Below are positions 52,878 to 64,000 of a stretch of 64,000 nucleotides of DNA, in pieces; position 1 is the first letter of the stretch; each line of letters starts with the position of its first letter. Both the position numbers and the translations under genes were made by a program. The notes under the pieces were generated by a model that did no database searches, was not told where the DNA came from, and saw nothing but the letters and a program-made list of their open reading frames with translations. The stretch is from contig NC_016946.1 of NCBI RefSeq assembly GCF_000277125.1, forward strand, positions 1,054,001-1,118,000, in the 5' to 3' direction. The DNA is from Mycobacterium intracellulare ATCC 13950 (GTDB lineage Bacteria; Actinomycetota; Actinomycetes; Mycobacteriales; Mycobacteriaceae).

Positions 52878-53312
52878 TCAGGACGGGCGCAGGTAGGCGG
52901 GCACATCGGTGCCGCAGCCATAGATGTCGGCCACCGCCGGCGGCTGAGAGGATTTGACCGTCGTCGTCACCTGCACCGTGGCCGCGTCGGACGGCGGGAC
53001 CAGCAGCTCACGTCGTCCCGTCTCGCTCCCGTCGGCGGAGCGGACCCGCACGATGCAGTCCACCGGGCGCGACGGATCCGATCGGGTCACGCTGATCGTT
53101 ATCGACGCCGTCTGCTCGTCGATCACCCGGTACCCGGCCAGCGTCCCCTTGACATCACTGGTGCCGAAGCGGTGGTAGCCGACGGCGGCCACGGCCAGGC
53201 CTGCCGCGACGACCAGCACGCCCAGCGCGACGATCACCCATCGCCGGGGGATGCGCGACAGCCGGGAACGCCCGTAGCGGGCCTCCGGACGCGGAGTGGG
53301 GGTATCGGTCAT
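52878..53312 (-). CDS. DUF4307-type single-pass membrane protein, Rv1081c-like
   Basis: A 144-aa protein with a basic cytoplasmic start (RYGRSRLSRIPRRW), one membrane helix (VIVALGVLVVAAGLAVAAVG) and an extracytoplasmic domain with two Cys (DCIVRVRSADGSE and IYGCGTDVPAYLRPS) that could form a disulfide. It is conserved in actinobacteria next to greA and mca, as in H37Rv. Function unknown. It is transcribed divergently from mca across a 112-bp gap. Confidence 0.85.
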   Translation of the reverse strand: MTDTPTPRPEARYGRSRLSRIPRRWVIVALGVLVVAAGLAVAAVGYHRFGTSDVKGTLAGYRVIDEQTASITISVTRSDPSRPVDCIVRVRSADGSETGRRELLVPPSDAATVQVTTTVKSSQPPAVADIYGCGTDVPAYLRPS

Positions 53313-53424
53313 GGCTGGTTATGCCTGGTTGTCGGCCGCCGGCCACCGGCCGACAGCATGCAACGATGTGGAACTGGAATTATAGGGTCAGACCGGGTGA
53401 CCACCCGAGGTGACAAGGGAGCAC

Positions 53425-54297
53425 GTGAGCGAATTGCGGTTGATGGCGGTGCACGCCCACCCCGACGACGAGTCCAGCAAGGGCGCGGCCACCCTGGCCC
53501 GCTACGCCGACGAGGGGCATCGGGTGCTGGTGGTGACGTTGACCGGCGGTGAGCGCGGCGACATCCTCAACCCCGCGATGGATCTGCCCGAGGTGCACGG
53601 GCACATCGCCGAAATCCGCCGCGACGAGATGGCCAAGGCCGCGGAGATCCTCGGGGTGGAGCACACCTGGCTCGGCTTCGTCGACTCCGGCCTGCCCAAG
53701 GGCGACCCCCCGCCCCCGCTGCCCGAGGGGTGTTTCGCGCTGGTACCGCTGGAGGAGTCGATCGAGGCGCTGGTGCGCGTCGTACGCGAGTTCCGCCCGC
53801 ACGTGATGACCACGTACGACGAGAACGGCGGCTACCCCCATCCCGATCACATTCGCTGCCACCAGGTTTCGGTCGGCGCTTTCGAGGCGGCCGGCGATTA
53901 TCGGCGCTTCCCGGACGCCGGTGAACCGTGGACGGTGTCCAAGCTGTACTACAACCACGGCTTTCTGCGGGCCCGGATGCAGTTGCTGCACGACGAGGCC
54001 CTCAAGCACGGTCACGAACCGCCGTTCAAGAAGTGGCTCGAGCACTGGGACGCCGCGCACGACCCGTTCGAATCCCGGGTGACCACGCGCGTCGAGTGCT
54101 CGGCCTATTTCAGCCAGCGCGACGACGCGCTGCGGGCGCACACCACGCAGATCGACCCCGACCACGACTTCTTCGCGGCGCCCATCGAATGGCAGCAACG
54201 GCTTTGGCCCACCGAGGAATTCGAGTTGGCCCGCTCGCGGGTCCCGGCCCGGCTGCCCGAGGACGACCTGTTCGCCGGGATCGAGACGGACGCGTGA
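53425..54297 (+). CDS. mca: Mycothiol S-conjugate amidase
   Basis: Zinc hydrolase of 290 aa that splits mycothiol conjugates of electrophiles and antibiotics into a mercapturic acid and GlcN-Ins. It is of the MshB/LmbE fold: zinc site [20 protein letters not shown] (His12, Asp15) and the partner His in [13 protein letters not shown]; Mca-specific parts include [14 protein letters not shown] and [15 protein letters not shown] 53425 follows AAGGGAG. It overlaps the next small membrane gene by four bases. Together with neighbouring sulfur genes it supports a thiol-metabolism region. Confidence 0.95.
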   Translation: MSELRLMAVHAHPDDESSKGAATLARYADEGHRVLVVTLTGGERGDILNPAMDLPEVHGHIAEIRRDEMAKAAEILGVEHTWLGFVDSGLPKGDPPPPLPEGCFALVPLEESIEALVRVVREFRPHVMTTYDENGGYPHPDHIRCHQVSVGAFEAAGDYRRFPDAGEPWTVSKLYYNHGFLRARMQLLHDEALKHGHEPPFKKWLEHWDAAHDPFESRVTTRVECSAYFSQRDDALRAHTTQIDPDHDFFAAPIEWQQRLWPTEEFELARSRVPARLPEDDLFAGIETDA

Positions 54298-54597
54298 ATC
54301 ACCTCGTCCTCCTCGCGAGCGCCGCCGGCTGGCAGGCCGACAACGCGCCGCAGCACACCGGGCCCGACTTCGGCAAGGCCAGCCCGGTCGGGCTGCTGAT
54401 CGTCGTGTTGTTGTTGATCAGCACGCTGTTCTTGCTGCGCTCGATGAACCGGCAGCTGAAGAAGGTGCCGGAGTCGTTCGACCCCAAGCATCCCGAGCCG
54501 GACCAGGCCGCGGACGAGGGCACCGACGCGGTCGACCCGGGCGCCGGGCAGGCCCCGGATCGGGCGGACGGGTCGCCGCGACCCCCGGGATCCGGCG

Positions 54598-54611
<14 letters not shown>
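54294..54611 (+). CDS. Small single-pass membrane protein, Rv1083-like
   Basis: A 105-aa protein from GTG 54294, starting inside the mca stop codon (GTGA). It has one membrane helix ([20 protein letters not shown]) followed by a short basic segment and an acidic, Pro/Gly/Asp-rich tail ([20 protein letters not shown]). The N-terminal 30 residues would be outside the membrane. Its 3' end overlaps the next gene by 14 bp. It is conserved in position in H37Rv; function unknown. Confidence 0.82.
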
Positions 54612-56613
<2,002 letters not shown>

Positions 56614-56615
56614 GC

Positions 56616-56780
56616 CGATGGTGGTGACCCGCTGCGCCCGGCTGCGCCGCGCTGGCGATCACCACTGGGTCGATGGTGGTGACCCGCTGCGCCCGGCTGC
56701 GCCGCGCTGGCGATCACCACTGGGTCGATGGTGGTGACCCGCTGCGCCCGGCTGCGCCGCGCTGGCGATCACCACTGAAG
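56616..56780. repeat. Three-copy 55-bp tandem repeat (VNTR, MIRU-like)
   Basis: The unit beginning GATGGTGGTGACCCGCTGCG recurs at 56617, 56672 and 56727, exactly 55 bp apart and without visible internal differences except at the very end of the third copy. Each unit can form a hairpin between GTGGTGA and TCACCAC. It lies just after the YyaL-like stop and before the KSI-like gene. Such intergenic repeats vary in copy number among mycobacterial strains. Confidence 0.9.
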
Positions 56781-56799
56781 CCGGGTTACCCTGCCTCCC

Positions 56800-57183
56800 A
56801 TGCCGAATGCCGCCAAGACCGAAGCGATCAGAAGCACGGTCCACCGCTACATCGAGCTGGTCGCCAAGGGCAGCGCCGACGACTTGGTCGAGCTGTACGC
56901 CGACGACGCCACGGTCGAGGACCCCGTCGGCGGCGAGGTGCACATCGGGCGCCAAGCGATCCACGGCTTCTACTCCGCGGTCGACAACCTGCAGCGCGAA
57001 TGCGAACTGAAGACGCTGCGCGTGGCCGGCAACGAGGCGGCCTTCCAGTTCCGGCTGACCGTGACCGCCGGCGAGCACCGGATGGTGATCGAGCCGATCG
57101 ATGTCATGGTCTTCGACGGCAGCGGGAAGATCGCGGCGATGAAGGCGTACTGGTCACCCGACGACGACGTCGACCAGGGCTAG
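56800..57183 (+). CDS. Steroid delta-isomerase (ketosteroid isomerase) family protein
   Basis: A 127-aa SnoaL/NTF2-fold protein closely resembling bacterial 3-oxo-5-steroid isomerases. It has Tyr17 in VHRYIEL, the catalytic-base region DDATVEDPVGGEVHIGRQAI (Asp41 equivalent to Asp38 of Comamonas enzyme) and IEPIDVMVF with Asp101 matching Asp99. All three catalytic positions are therefore kept, so a true delta-5-delta-4 isomerase is plausible. No counterpart is known to me between Rv1084 and Rv1085c in H37Rv. The gene follows the 55-bp tandem repeat and converges with the hemolysin-III gene. Confidence 0.85.
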   Translation: MPNAAKTEAIRSTVHRYIELVAKGSADDLVELYADDATVEDPVGGEVHIGRQAIHGFYSAVDNLQRECELKTLRVAGNEAAFQFRLTVTAGEHRMVIEPIDVMVFDGSGKIAAMKAYWSPDDDVDQG

Positions 57184-57191
57184 CCGGGCCA

Positions 57192-57965
57192 TCAGGCTCC
57201 CAGCAGCCACGCGTGTTCTTCCGTGTAGAACACGGCGAACCACATGGCGATGTAATGCAGGATCGCCGCGATCGCGGTGAAGGCGTGGAAGAACTCGTGA
57301 TAGCCGAACGTCCGCGGCCACAGGTCGGGCCAGCGTAGACCGTAGAAAATGCCACCGACGCTGTAGAACACACCGCCCACGGCCAGCAGCACCATCGCGG
57401 CCACCCCGGCCTGGTGCAGAATCGTCGGCGCGTACCAGATCGCCACCCAGCCCAACAGCAGATAGAGCGGTACACCCAGCCAGCGCGGCGCCGTCGGCCA
57501 GCACACCTTCAGCGCGATGCCCGCGAGCGCGCCGCCCCACACGATGCACAGCACCACCACGCCGGTGTCCTGCGGCATGACCAGCCGCGCGAACGGCGTG
57601 TAGCTGCCGGCGATGAAGATGAAGATCATCGAATGATCGAGCCGCTTCATGCGAATCCGGGCCAGGTCCGATTTCCAGTGCACCCGGTGATAGGTCGCGC
57701 TGACCGCGAACAACGCCACCGTGCACGCGGCGTAGATCAGCGTCGAATGCCCGGCGCGGGGCGAGGACGCCGCCCACGACACCGACACCAGCGTGGCGCC
57801 GGCGATGATCGCCAGCCACGCCGAGTAGAAGTGGATCCAGCCGCGCATCCGGGGTTTGCCCAAAACATTGGCGGCCCCTTCGGCGAGTCGCTCGACGGTG
57901 TTGCCCGGGGCGATCGGCTCGGGTTCGCGCTCAGGATGCGGGACGGTGCTGGTCTGGCTGCTCAT
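57192..57965 (-). CDS. Hemolysin III / PAQR-family membrane protein, Rv1085c-like
   Basis: A 257-aa seven-helix membrane protein of the HlyIII/PAQR family. The conserved metal-site residues appear in [20 protein letters not shown] (His and Asp), [14 protein letters not shown], and [20 protein letters not shown] (HxxxH). The family includes adiponectin-receptor-like hydrolases; in bacteria the function is unclear and hemolytic activity is not implied. The start ATG 57965 is the first good one and the upstream 180 bp are shared with the divergent prenyl synthase gene. Confidence 0.9.
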   Translation of the reverse strand: MSSQTSTVPHPEREPEPIAPGNTVERLAEGAANVLGKPRMRGWIHFYSAWLAIIAGATLVSVSWAASSPRAGHSTLIYAACTVALFAVSATYHRVHWKSDLARIRMKRLDHSMIFIFIAGSYTPFARLVMPQDTGVVVLCIVWGGALAGIALKVCWPTAPRWLGVPLYLLLGWVAIWYAPTILHQAGVAAMVLLAVGGVFYSVGGIFYGLRWPDLWPRTFGYHEFFHAFTAIAAILHYIAMWFAVFYTEEHAWLLGA

Positions 57966-58146
57966 GTCTCCTGTGGAATGTCTCTACAACGGGGACGCCG
58001 GTGGCCACGGTGCCATGGGCGGGGTGTAAGAGCCAGAGTAGCCAGAGATGGTTACGGCGCAGTGTCGACTTCTCGGCCGGCTGCTCGGATGACCGGCCGA
58101 AATCGCAACCCGGAATCCATTGCGCCTGGCAGTAGGGTGTGTGTTC

Positions 58147-58935
58147 GTGGAAATCATCCCGCGGCGACTCAAAGAGCCGCTGTATCGGATCTACGAGATG
58201 CGGCTGCGGCAGGGCCTGACCGCTTCCAAGTCGGAACTGCCCCGCCACATCGCGGTGCTGTGCGACGGGAACAGGCGCTGGGCGCGCGACGCGGGGTACG
58301 ACGACGTGAGCTATGGCTACCGCATGGGTGCGGCCAAGATCGCCGAGATGCTGCGCTGGTGCCAGGAAGCCGGCATCGAAATGACCACCGTCTACCTGCT
58401 TTCCACGGAGAACCTGCAGCGCGATCCCGACGAGCTGGCCGGGCTCATCGAGATCATCACCGACGTCGTCGAGGAGATCTGCGCGCCGGCCAACCGCTGG
58501 AGCGTGCGCACCGTCGGCGACCTCGAGCTGCTCGGCGAGCAACCGGCCCGCCGGCTGCGCGGGGCGGTGGAGTCCACCCCGGTCGTGGCGCCCTTCCACG
58601 TCAACGTCGCCGTCGGCTACGGCGGTCGCCGCGAGATCGTCGACGCGGTGCGTTCGCTGCTGAGCAAGGAACTCGCCAACGGCGCGACCGCCGAAGAGCT
58701 GATCGACACCGTCACCGTCGATGCGATCTCGGAAAATCTCTACACCTCCGGTCAGCCCGATCCCGACCTGGTGATCCGCACCTCGGGCGAGCAACGGCTC
58801 TCCGGCTTCCTGCTGTGGCAAAGCGCGTACTCGGAGATGTGGTTCACCGAGGCGCACTGGCCCGCCTTCCGCCGCGTCGACTTCCTGCGCGCGCTGCGCG
58901 ACTACAGCCAGCGCCATCGCCGCTACGGGAAGTAA
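58147..58935 (+). CDS. Short-chain Z-isoprenyl diphosphate synthase, Rv1086-like
   Basis: Cis-prenyltransferase of 262 aa. In M. tuberculosis the ortholog (Rv1086) makes omega,E,Z-farnesyl diphosphate from geranyl diphosphate and IPP, the primer for decaprenyl phosphate used in cell-wall assembly. It has the catalytic Asp in HIAVLCDGNRRWARD, the phosphate site and RRLRGAVEST, GYGGRREIVDAVRSLL, and the C-terminal DLVIRTSGEQRLSGFLLWQS (IPP site). GTG 58147 reproduces the length of Rv1086 exactly; upstream in-frame starts are weaker. Confidence 0.94.
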   Translation: MEIIPRRLKEPLYRIYEMRLRQGLTASKSELPRHIAVLCDGNRRWARDAGYDDVSYGYRMGAAKIAEMLRWCQEAGIEMTTVYLLSTENLQRDPDELAGLIEIITDVVEEICAPANRWSVRTVGDLELLGEQPARRLRGAVESTPVVAPFHVNVAVGYGGRREIVDAVRSLLSKELANGATAEELIDTVTVDAISENLYTSGQPDPDLVIRTSGEQRLSGFLLWQSAYSEMWFTEAHWPAFRRVDFLRALRDYSQRHRRYGK

Positions 58936-59083
58936 ATCCGCTGCGCCTGTGACTCGTGGGGCGGCTGATCCCGCCCGACTGGCGCGTGTCAAATATTTAC
59001 AAAATAACGGGAATAGCCGGGTGAACCACCTCGTCGTTGTATCCGTGGCAATAGCCAACACCGCCATCGCGAGGAGTAATCAC

Positions 59084-59509
59084 ATGTTGCTTGTTTCTGG
59101 TGTATCCGGCCTCACCACGCGGCCGCTCTACGACGCGACCGACTCGCTGTTGCGCTTCGCCGTGCGCTCCGACGCCACCCTGACGGGACTCTTCGGCTTG
59201 GTCATCGCCTTCCTCGCCGACCCGCTCTCGTCGCTGACCGGCCTGACGTCCTTCGAGAATTACGCCATGGGGGCCTTCTTAGTGATCTACGGCCTCGTGG
59301 TGTTCAGCCTCGGGGCGATGCCGGACGTGCGCGGTGTCGGCATCGGCGTGATCGTGGCCAACATCTTTTTCACGCTGTCCTCGATCGTGGCAACCGAGGC
59401 ATTGCCGCTGACCGTCACCGGGGCCGCGCTGACGCTGGCCAGCGGCGCCTACGCGGCCGCGTTCGCCGCGCTCCAGTACCTGGGAGTGCGTGGCCTCGAG
59501 ACGGCGTAG
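59084..59509 (+). CDS. Small four-helix membrane protein
   Basis: A 141-aa protein from ATG 59084 with a strong GAGGAG site; the open frame in front is not convincing. It has about four membrane helices (ATLTGLFGLVIAFLADPL, AMGAFLVIYGLVVFSLGA, GIGVIVANIFFTLSSIVA, GAALTLASGAYAAAFAAL). No functional motif is seen; it resembles DoxX- or SdpI-sized hypothetical proteins only in topology. It is convergent with coaA (6-bp gap). In H37Rv PE/PE_PGRS and celA2 genes occupy this interval, as I recall. Confidence 0.75.
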   Translation: MLLVSGVSGLTTRPLYDATDSLLRFAVRSDATLTGLFGLVIAFLADPLSSLTGLTSFENYAMGAFLVIYGLVVFSLGAMPDVRGVGIGVIVANIFFTLSSIVATEALPLTVTGAALTLASGAYAAAFAALQYLGVRGLETA

Positions 59510-59515
59510 TCGCGC

Positions 59516-61850
<2,335 letters not shown>

Positions 61851-61946
61851 CGCCCGTCTGGTCGGGTTCGAGGACCAACGTCACCACTTGCTCCGACACG
61901 ACCCCGCCGATTTCATGAACCTGTGTACGCGGGTTACAGTTATCTC

Positions 61947-62774
61947 ATGGCCGAAAGACCCGTCGCTAACGCGCTGACCCTGGAACTCGAGCCGGTCGTC
62001 GAAGCGAACGTCGACCGCCACCTGTCCACCGAAGAGCTCTGGTTCGCCCACGATTACGTGCCGTTCGATCGGGGCGAGAACTTCGCATTCCTCGGTGGGC
62101 GCGACTGGGACCCGTCGTCGATGACATTGCCGAGACCGCTGACCGACGCCTGCGAGATCATGCTGCTGCTCAAGGACAACCTGGCCGCGCACCACCGCGA
62201 GCTGGTCGAGCACTTCATCCTCGAGGACTACTGGGGCCGCTGGCTGGGCCGGTGGACCGCCGAGGAGCACCTGCACGCCATCGCGTTGCGCGAGTACCTG
62301 GTGGTGACCCGCGAAGTCGACCCGACCGCCAACGAAGAGGCCCGCGTCCAGTACGTCATGAAGGGCTACCGCGCCGACACCTACTCGCAGGTGGAGACCC
62401 TGGTGCACATGGCGTTCGTCGAACGCACCCACGCCGTGTTCTGCGAGAACCTGGCCGCCAAGCTCGAGGAGCCCATCCTGGCCGGCCTGATCGACCGGAT
62501 CGCCCGCGACGAGCGGCGGCACGAACTGTTCTTCTCCAACCTCGTCGAGCACTGCCTGGGATACACCCGCGACGAGACGATCGCGGCGATCGCCGCCCGT
62601 GCGGCCGACCTGGATGTGCCCGGCGCCGACATCGACGCGTACCGCGACAAGGTGCAGAACGTCGAAAAGGCAGGCATTTTCGGTCCGGAGCAGCTGCGTC
62701 AGGCGATCTCCGACCGCATCGCCGCATGGGGGCTCGCGGACGAGCCCGCGCTGCGGCAATTCATCGTCGGCTGA
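61947..62774 (+). CDS. desA2: Acyl-ACP desaturase-family protein DesA2
   Basis: A 275-aa member of the soluble diiron stearoyl-ACP desaturase family. Helical bundle with iron-ligand motifs [14 protein letters not shown] and [19 protein letters not shown], plus Glu ligands around [14 protein letters not shown] 61947 ([20 protein letters not shown]) gives the DesA2 length; the longer frame begins before any site. M. tuberculosis DesA2 (Rv1094) is needed for mycolic acid synthesis; it lacks some canonical desaturase features, and the same could hold here. Confidence 0.92.
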   Translation: MAERPVANALTLELEPVVEANVDRHLSTEELWFAHDYVPFDRGENFAFLGGRDWDPSSMTLPRPLTDACEIMLLLKDNLAAHHRELVEHFILEDYWGRWLGRWTAEEHLHAIALREYLVVTREVDPTANEEARVQYVMKGYRADTYSQVETLVHMAFVERTHAVFCENLAAKLEEPILAGLIDRIARDERRHELFFSNLVEHCLGYTRDETIAAIAARAADLDVPGADIDAYRDKVQNVEKAGIFGPEQLRQAISDRIAAWGLADEPALRQFIVG

Positions 62775-62821
62775 GCCGCGTCCCCGTCCCCGATCCCTTT
62801 GGGGGGTCGTCGCGGCTCGTC

Positions 62822-63019
62822 ATGTCGGCGCGCCTGCACAGCGGGCACGCGACCACGGGAGTAGCGTCGTTCCCGATGGTCAGCGTCATGCTCTGCTGCC
62901 AGGGCGGCACCTCCCGTCATCACAACGGAAGGACCGGCCCCGGTCCTGGTGCTGCGGTTCCCGTCGACATGCCTGTGCGGGTCCGCGCGGGCTCATCCCG
63001 CTCGAGGAGCGCTACGTGA
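62822..63019 (+). CDS. phoAT: PhoAT-like small protein overlapping phoH2
   Basis: A 65-aa basic protein ([20 protein letters not shown] onward; C-terminus [13 protein letters not shown]) whose TGA overlaps the phoH2 GTG by four bases. In M. tuberculosis and M. smegmatis a previously unannotated gene, phoAT, sits upstream of phoH2 with this overlap and was proposed as its antitoxin-like partner. No clear ribosome-binding site is seen; a start at the internal ATG 62879 is possible. The reading frame is open far upstream inside desA2, so coding is inferred from position, not from sequence conservation. Confidence 0.5.
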   Translation: MSARLHSGHATTGVASFPMVSVMLCCQGGTSRHHNGRTGPGPGAAVPVDMPVRVRAGSSRSRSAT

Positions 63020-64000
63020 CCGATATCCGGACCTACGTGATCGACACTTCCGTGCTGCTGTCCGACCCATGGGCGTGCAGCCGGTTCGCCGAACACGAGG
63101 TGGTTGTTCCGTTGGTGGTGATCAGCGAGCTGGAGGCCAAACGCCACCACCACGAGCTGGGATGGTTCGCCCGCCAGGCGTTGCGCCTGTTCGACGATCT
63201 TCGGCTTGTGCACGGGCGCCTGGATCAACCCATTCCCGTTGGGACACAAGGCGGTACGCTCCACGTCGAACTCAACCACACGGACCCGGCGGTGCTGCCC
63301 GCCGGCTTCCGCAACGACAACAACGACTGCCGGATCCTGAGTTGCGCCGCCAACCTGGCCGCCGAAGGCAAACGAGTCACGTTGGTCAGCAAGGACATTC
63401 CGCTTCGGGTCAAGGCCGCCGCGGTGGGGCTGGCCGCCGACGAATACCACGCCCAAGACGTCGTGGCCTCCGGCTGGTCGGGCATGCGGGAGATCGAAAC
63501 CGCCACCGAGGATATCGACGCCCTGTTCAGCGACGGCGAGATCGATCTGGCGGAAGCCCGAGACCTGCCCTGCCACACCGGTATTCGGCTGCTCGGTGGC
63601 AGCTCTCACGCGCTGGGCAGGGTCAACGCGGACAAGCGCGTTCAGCTGGTCCGCGGTGACCGCGAGGTGTTCGGATTGCGTGGGCGGTCCGCCGAACAGC
63701 GGGTCGCGCTGGACTTGCTGCTCGACGAGTCGGTGGGCATCGTGTCGCTGGGCGGCAAGGCCGGCACCGGCAAGTCGGCGCTGGCGCTGTGCGCCGGGCT
63801 GGAGGCCGTGCTGGAGCGGCGGACCCAGCGCAAGGTGGTGGTCTTCCGCCCGTTGTACGCCGTCGGCGGCCAGGAGCTGGGATACCTGCCCGGCAGCGAG
63901 AGCGAAAAGATGGGCCCGTGGGCGCAGGCCGTGTTCGACACCCTCGAGGGGCTGGCCAGCCCGGCGGTCCTCGAGGAAGTGCTGTCCCGCGGCATGCTCG
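63016..64000 (+). CDS. phoH2: PhoH2: PIN-domain RNase fused to PhoH ATPase (cut by window edge)
   Basis: The first 328 residues are visible. An N-terminal PIN domain has the acidic active-site residues [28 protein letters not shown] and [13 protein letters not shown]; then the PhoH-like ATPase has [18 protein letters not shown], Walker [14 protein letters not shown] and the start of the following motif [20 protein letters not shown]. PhoH2 proteins are sequence-specific RNA helicase/RNases. GTG 63016 follows GAGGAGC and overlaps the PhoAT-like stop. The ortholog is Rv1095. Confidence 0.95.
   Translation, partial: MTDIRTYVIDTSVLLSDPWACSRFAEHEVVVPLVVISELEAKRHHHELGWFARQALRLFDDLRLVHGRLDQPIPVGTQGGTLHVELNHTDPAVLPAGFRNDNNDCRILSCAANLAAEGKRVTLVSKDIPLRVKAAAVGLAADEYHAQDVVASGWSGMREIETATEDIDALFSDGEIDLAEARDLPCHTGIRLLGGSSHALGRVNADKRVQLVRGDREVFGLRGRSAEQRVALDLLLDESVGIVSLGGKAGTGKSALALCAGLEAVLERRTQRKVVVFRPLYAVGGQELGYLPGSESEKMGPWAQAVFDTLEGLASPAVLEEVLSRGML

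Noticed and set aside
56616..56780. CRISPR array
   Set aside because: The copies are directly adjacent with no unique spacers and there are no cas genes; it is a tandem repeat.

Overview
The window is 64 kb of G+C-rich chromosome from a slow-growing Mycobacterium. The evidence is PE, PPE and Esx genes, mycothiol metabolism (mca), many fad/ech genes, and a gene order that, from memory, follows the M. tuberculosis H37Rv block Rv1028-Rv1095 (trcS/trcR, esxI/esxJ, PPE15, PE8, leuX tRNA, Rv1056/57, fadD14, lpqV, echA8/9, fadA3, lipU, cbs, pra, metB, greA, mca, coaA, glyA1, desA2, phoH2). A member of the M. avium complex or a relative is plausible, but the species cannot be fixed from the sequence alone.

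Layout. 1-6225 (minus): a kdp potassium-pump operon, with a 27-aa membrane peptide, kdpF, A, B, C and then kdpD running off the left edge. 6385-8690: the TrcS/TrcR two-component pair. 8918-11799: an ESX-5-type PE8-PPE15-esxJ-esxI operon. 12150-12226: a tRNA-Leu(UAA) gene whose 3' half is the left attachment site of a 12.3-kb integrated element. The identical 48-bp right site lies at 24500-24547.

The element (about 12.2-24.5 kb) carries a tyrosine integrase, a serine recombinase, an excisionase-like protein, a RepA-like ATPase, a primase-polymerase, a zinc-motif/HGG protein, a HAD phosphatase pair and a possible HEPN-domain cargo protein. I see no capsid, portal, tail or lysis genes, so it looks like a satellite-type or plasmid-like integrative element. 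An IS3-family element has split the first gene of its replication operon, and that IS3 element was itself split by an IS110-family element. The IS110 leader contains what look like bridge-RNA guide segments that match its own ends and its actual target.

24.6-29.6 kb holds a methyltransferase, a membrane protein, a DUF427 protein (Rv1056-like) preceded by a coupled 22-codon leader, and the Rv1057-type beta-propeller, a published TrcR target in M. tuberculosis. Two IS30-family copies, identical in protein, lie in opposite orientation at 29.6-31.0 and 43.7-45.0 kb. Each sits inside the same kind of palindromic intergenic repeat. Between them is ordinary core DNA: fadD14, small hydrolases and patatins, lpqV, a cysteine-dioxygenase-like/rhodanese pair, an echA9-echA8-hydrolase-TetR operon and a BAX-inhibitor-like protein.

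45-64 kb is core metabolism: thiolase, GDSL and LipU esterases, transsulfuration (cbs, metB), GreA, mycothiol conjugate amidase, a YyaL-like protein, a three-copy 55-bp tandem repeat, a ketosteroid-isomerase-like protein, a hemolysin-III family protein, short-chain Z-prenyl diphosphate synthase, CoaA, GlyA, DesA2, and a PhoAT/PhoH2 pair cut by the right edge. Comparisons with H37Rv are from memory and were not computed.
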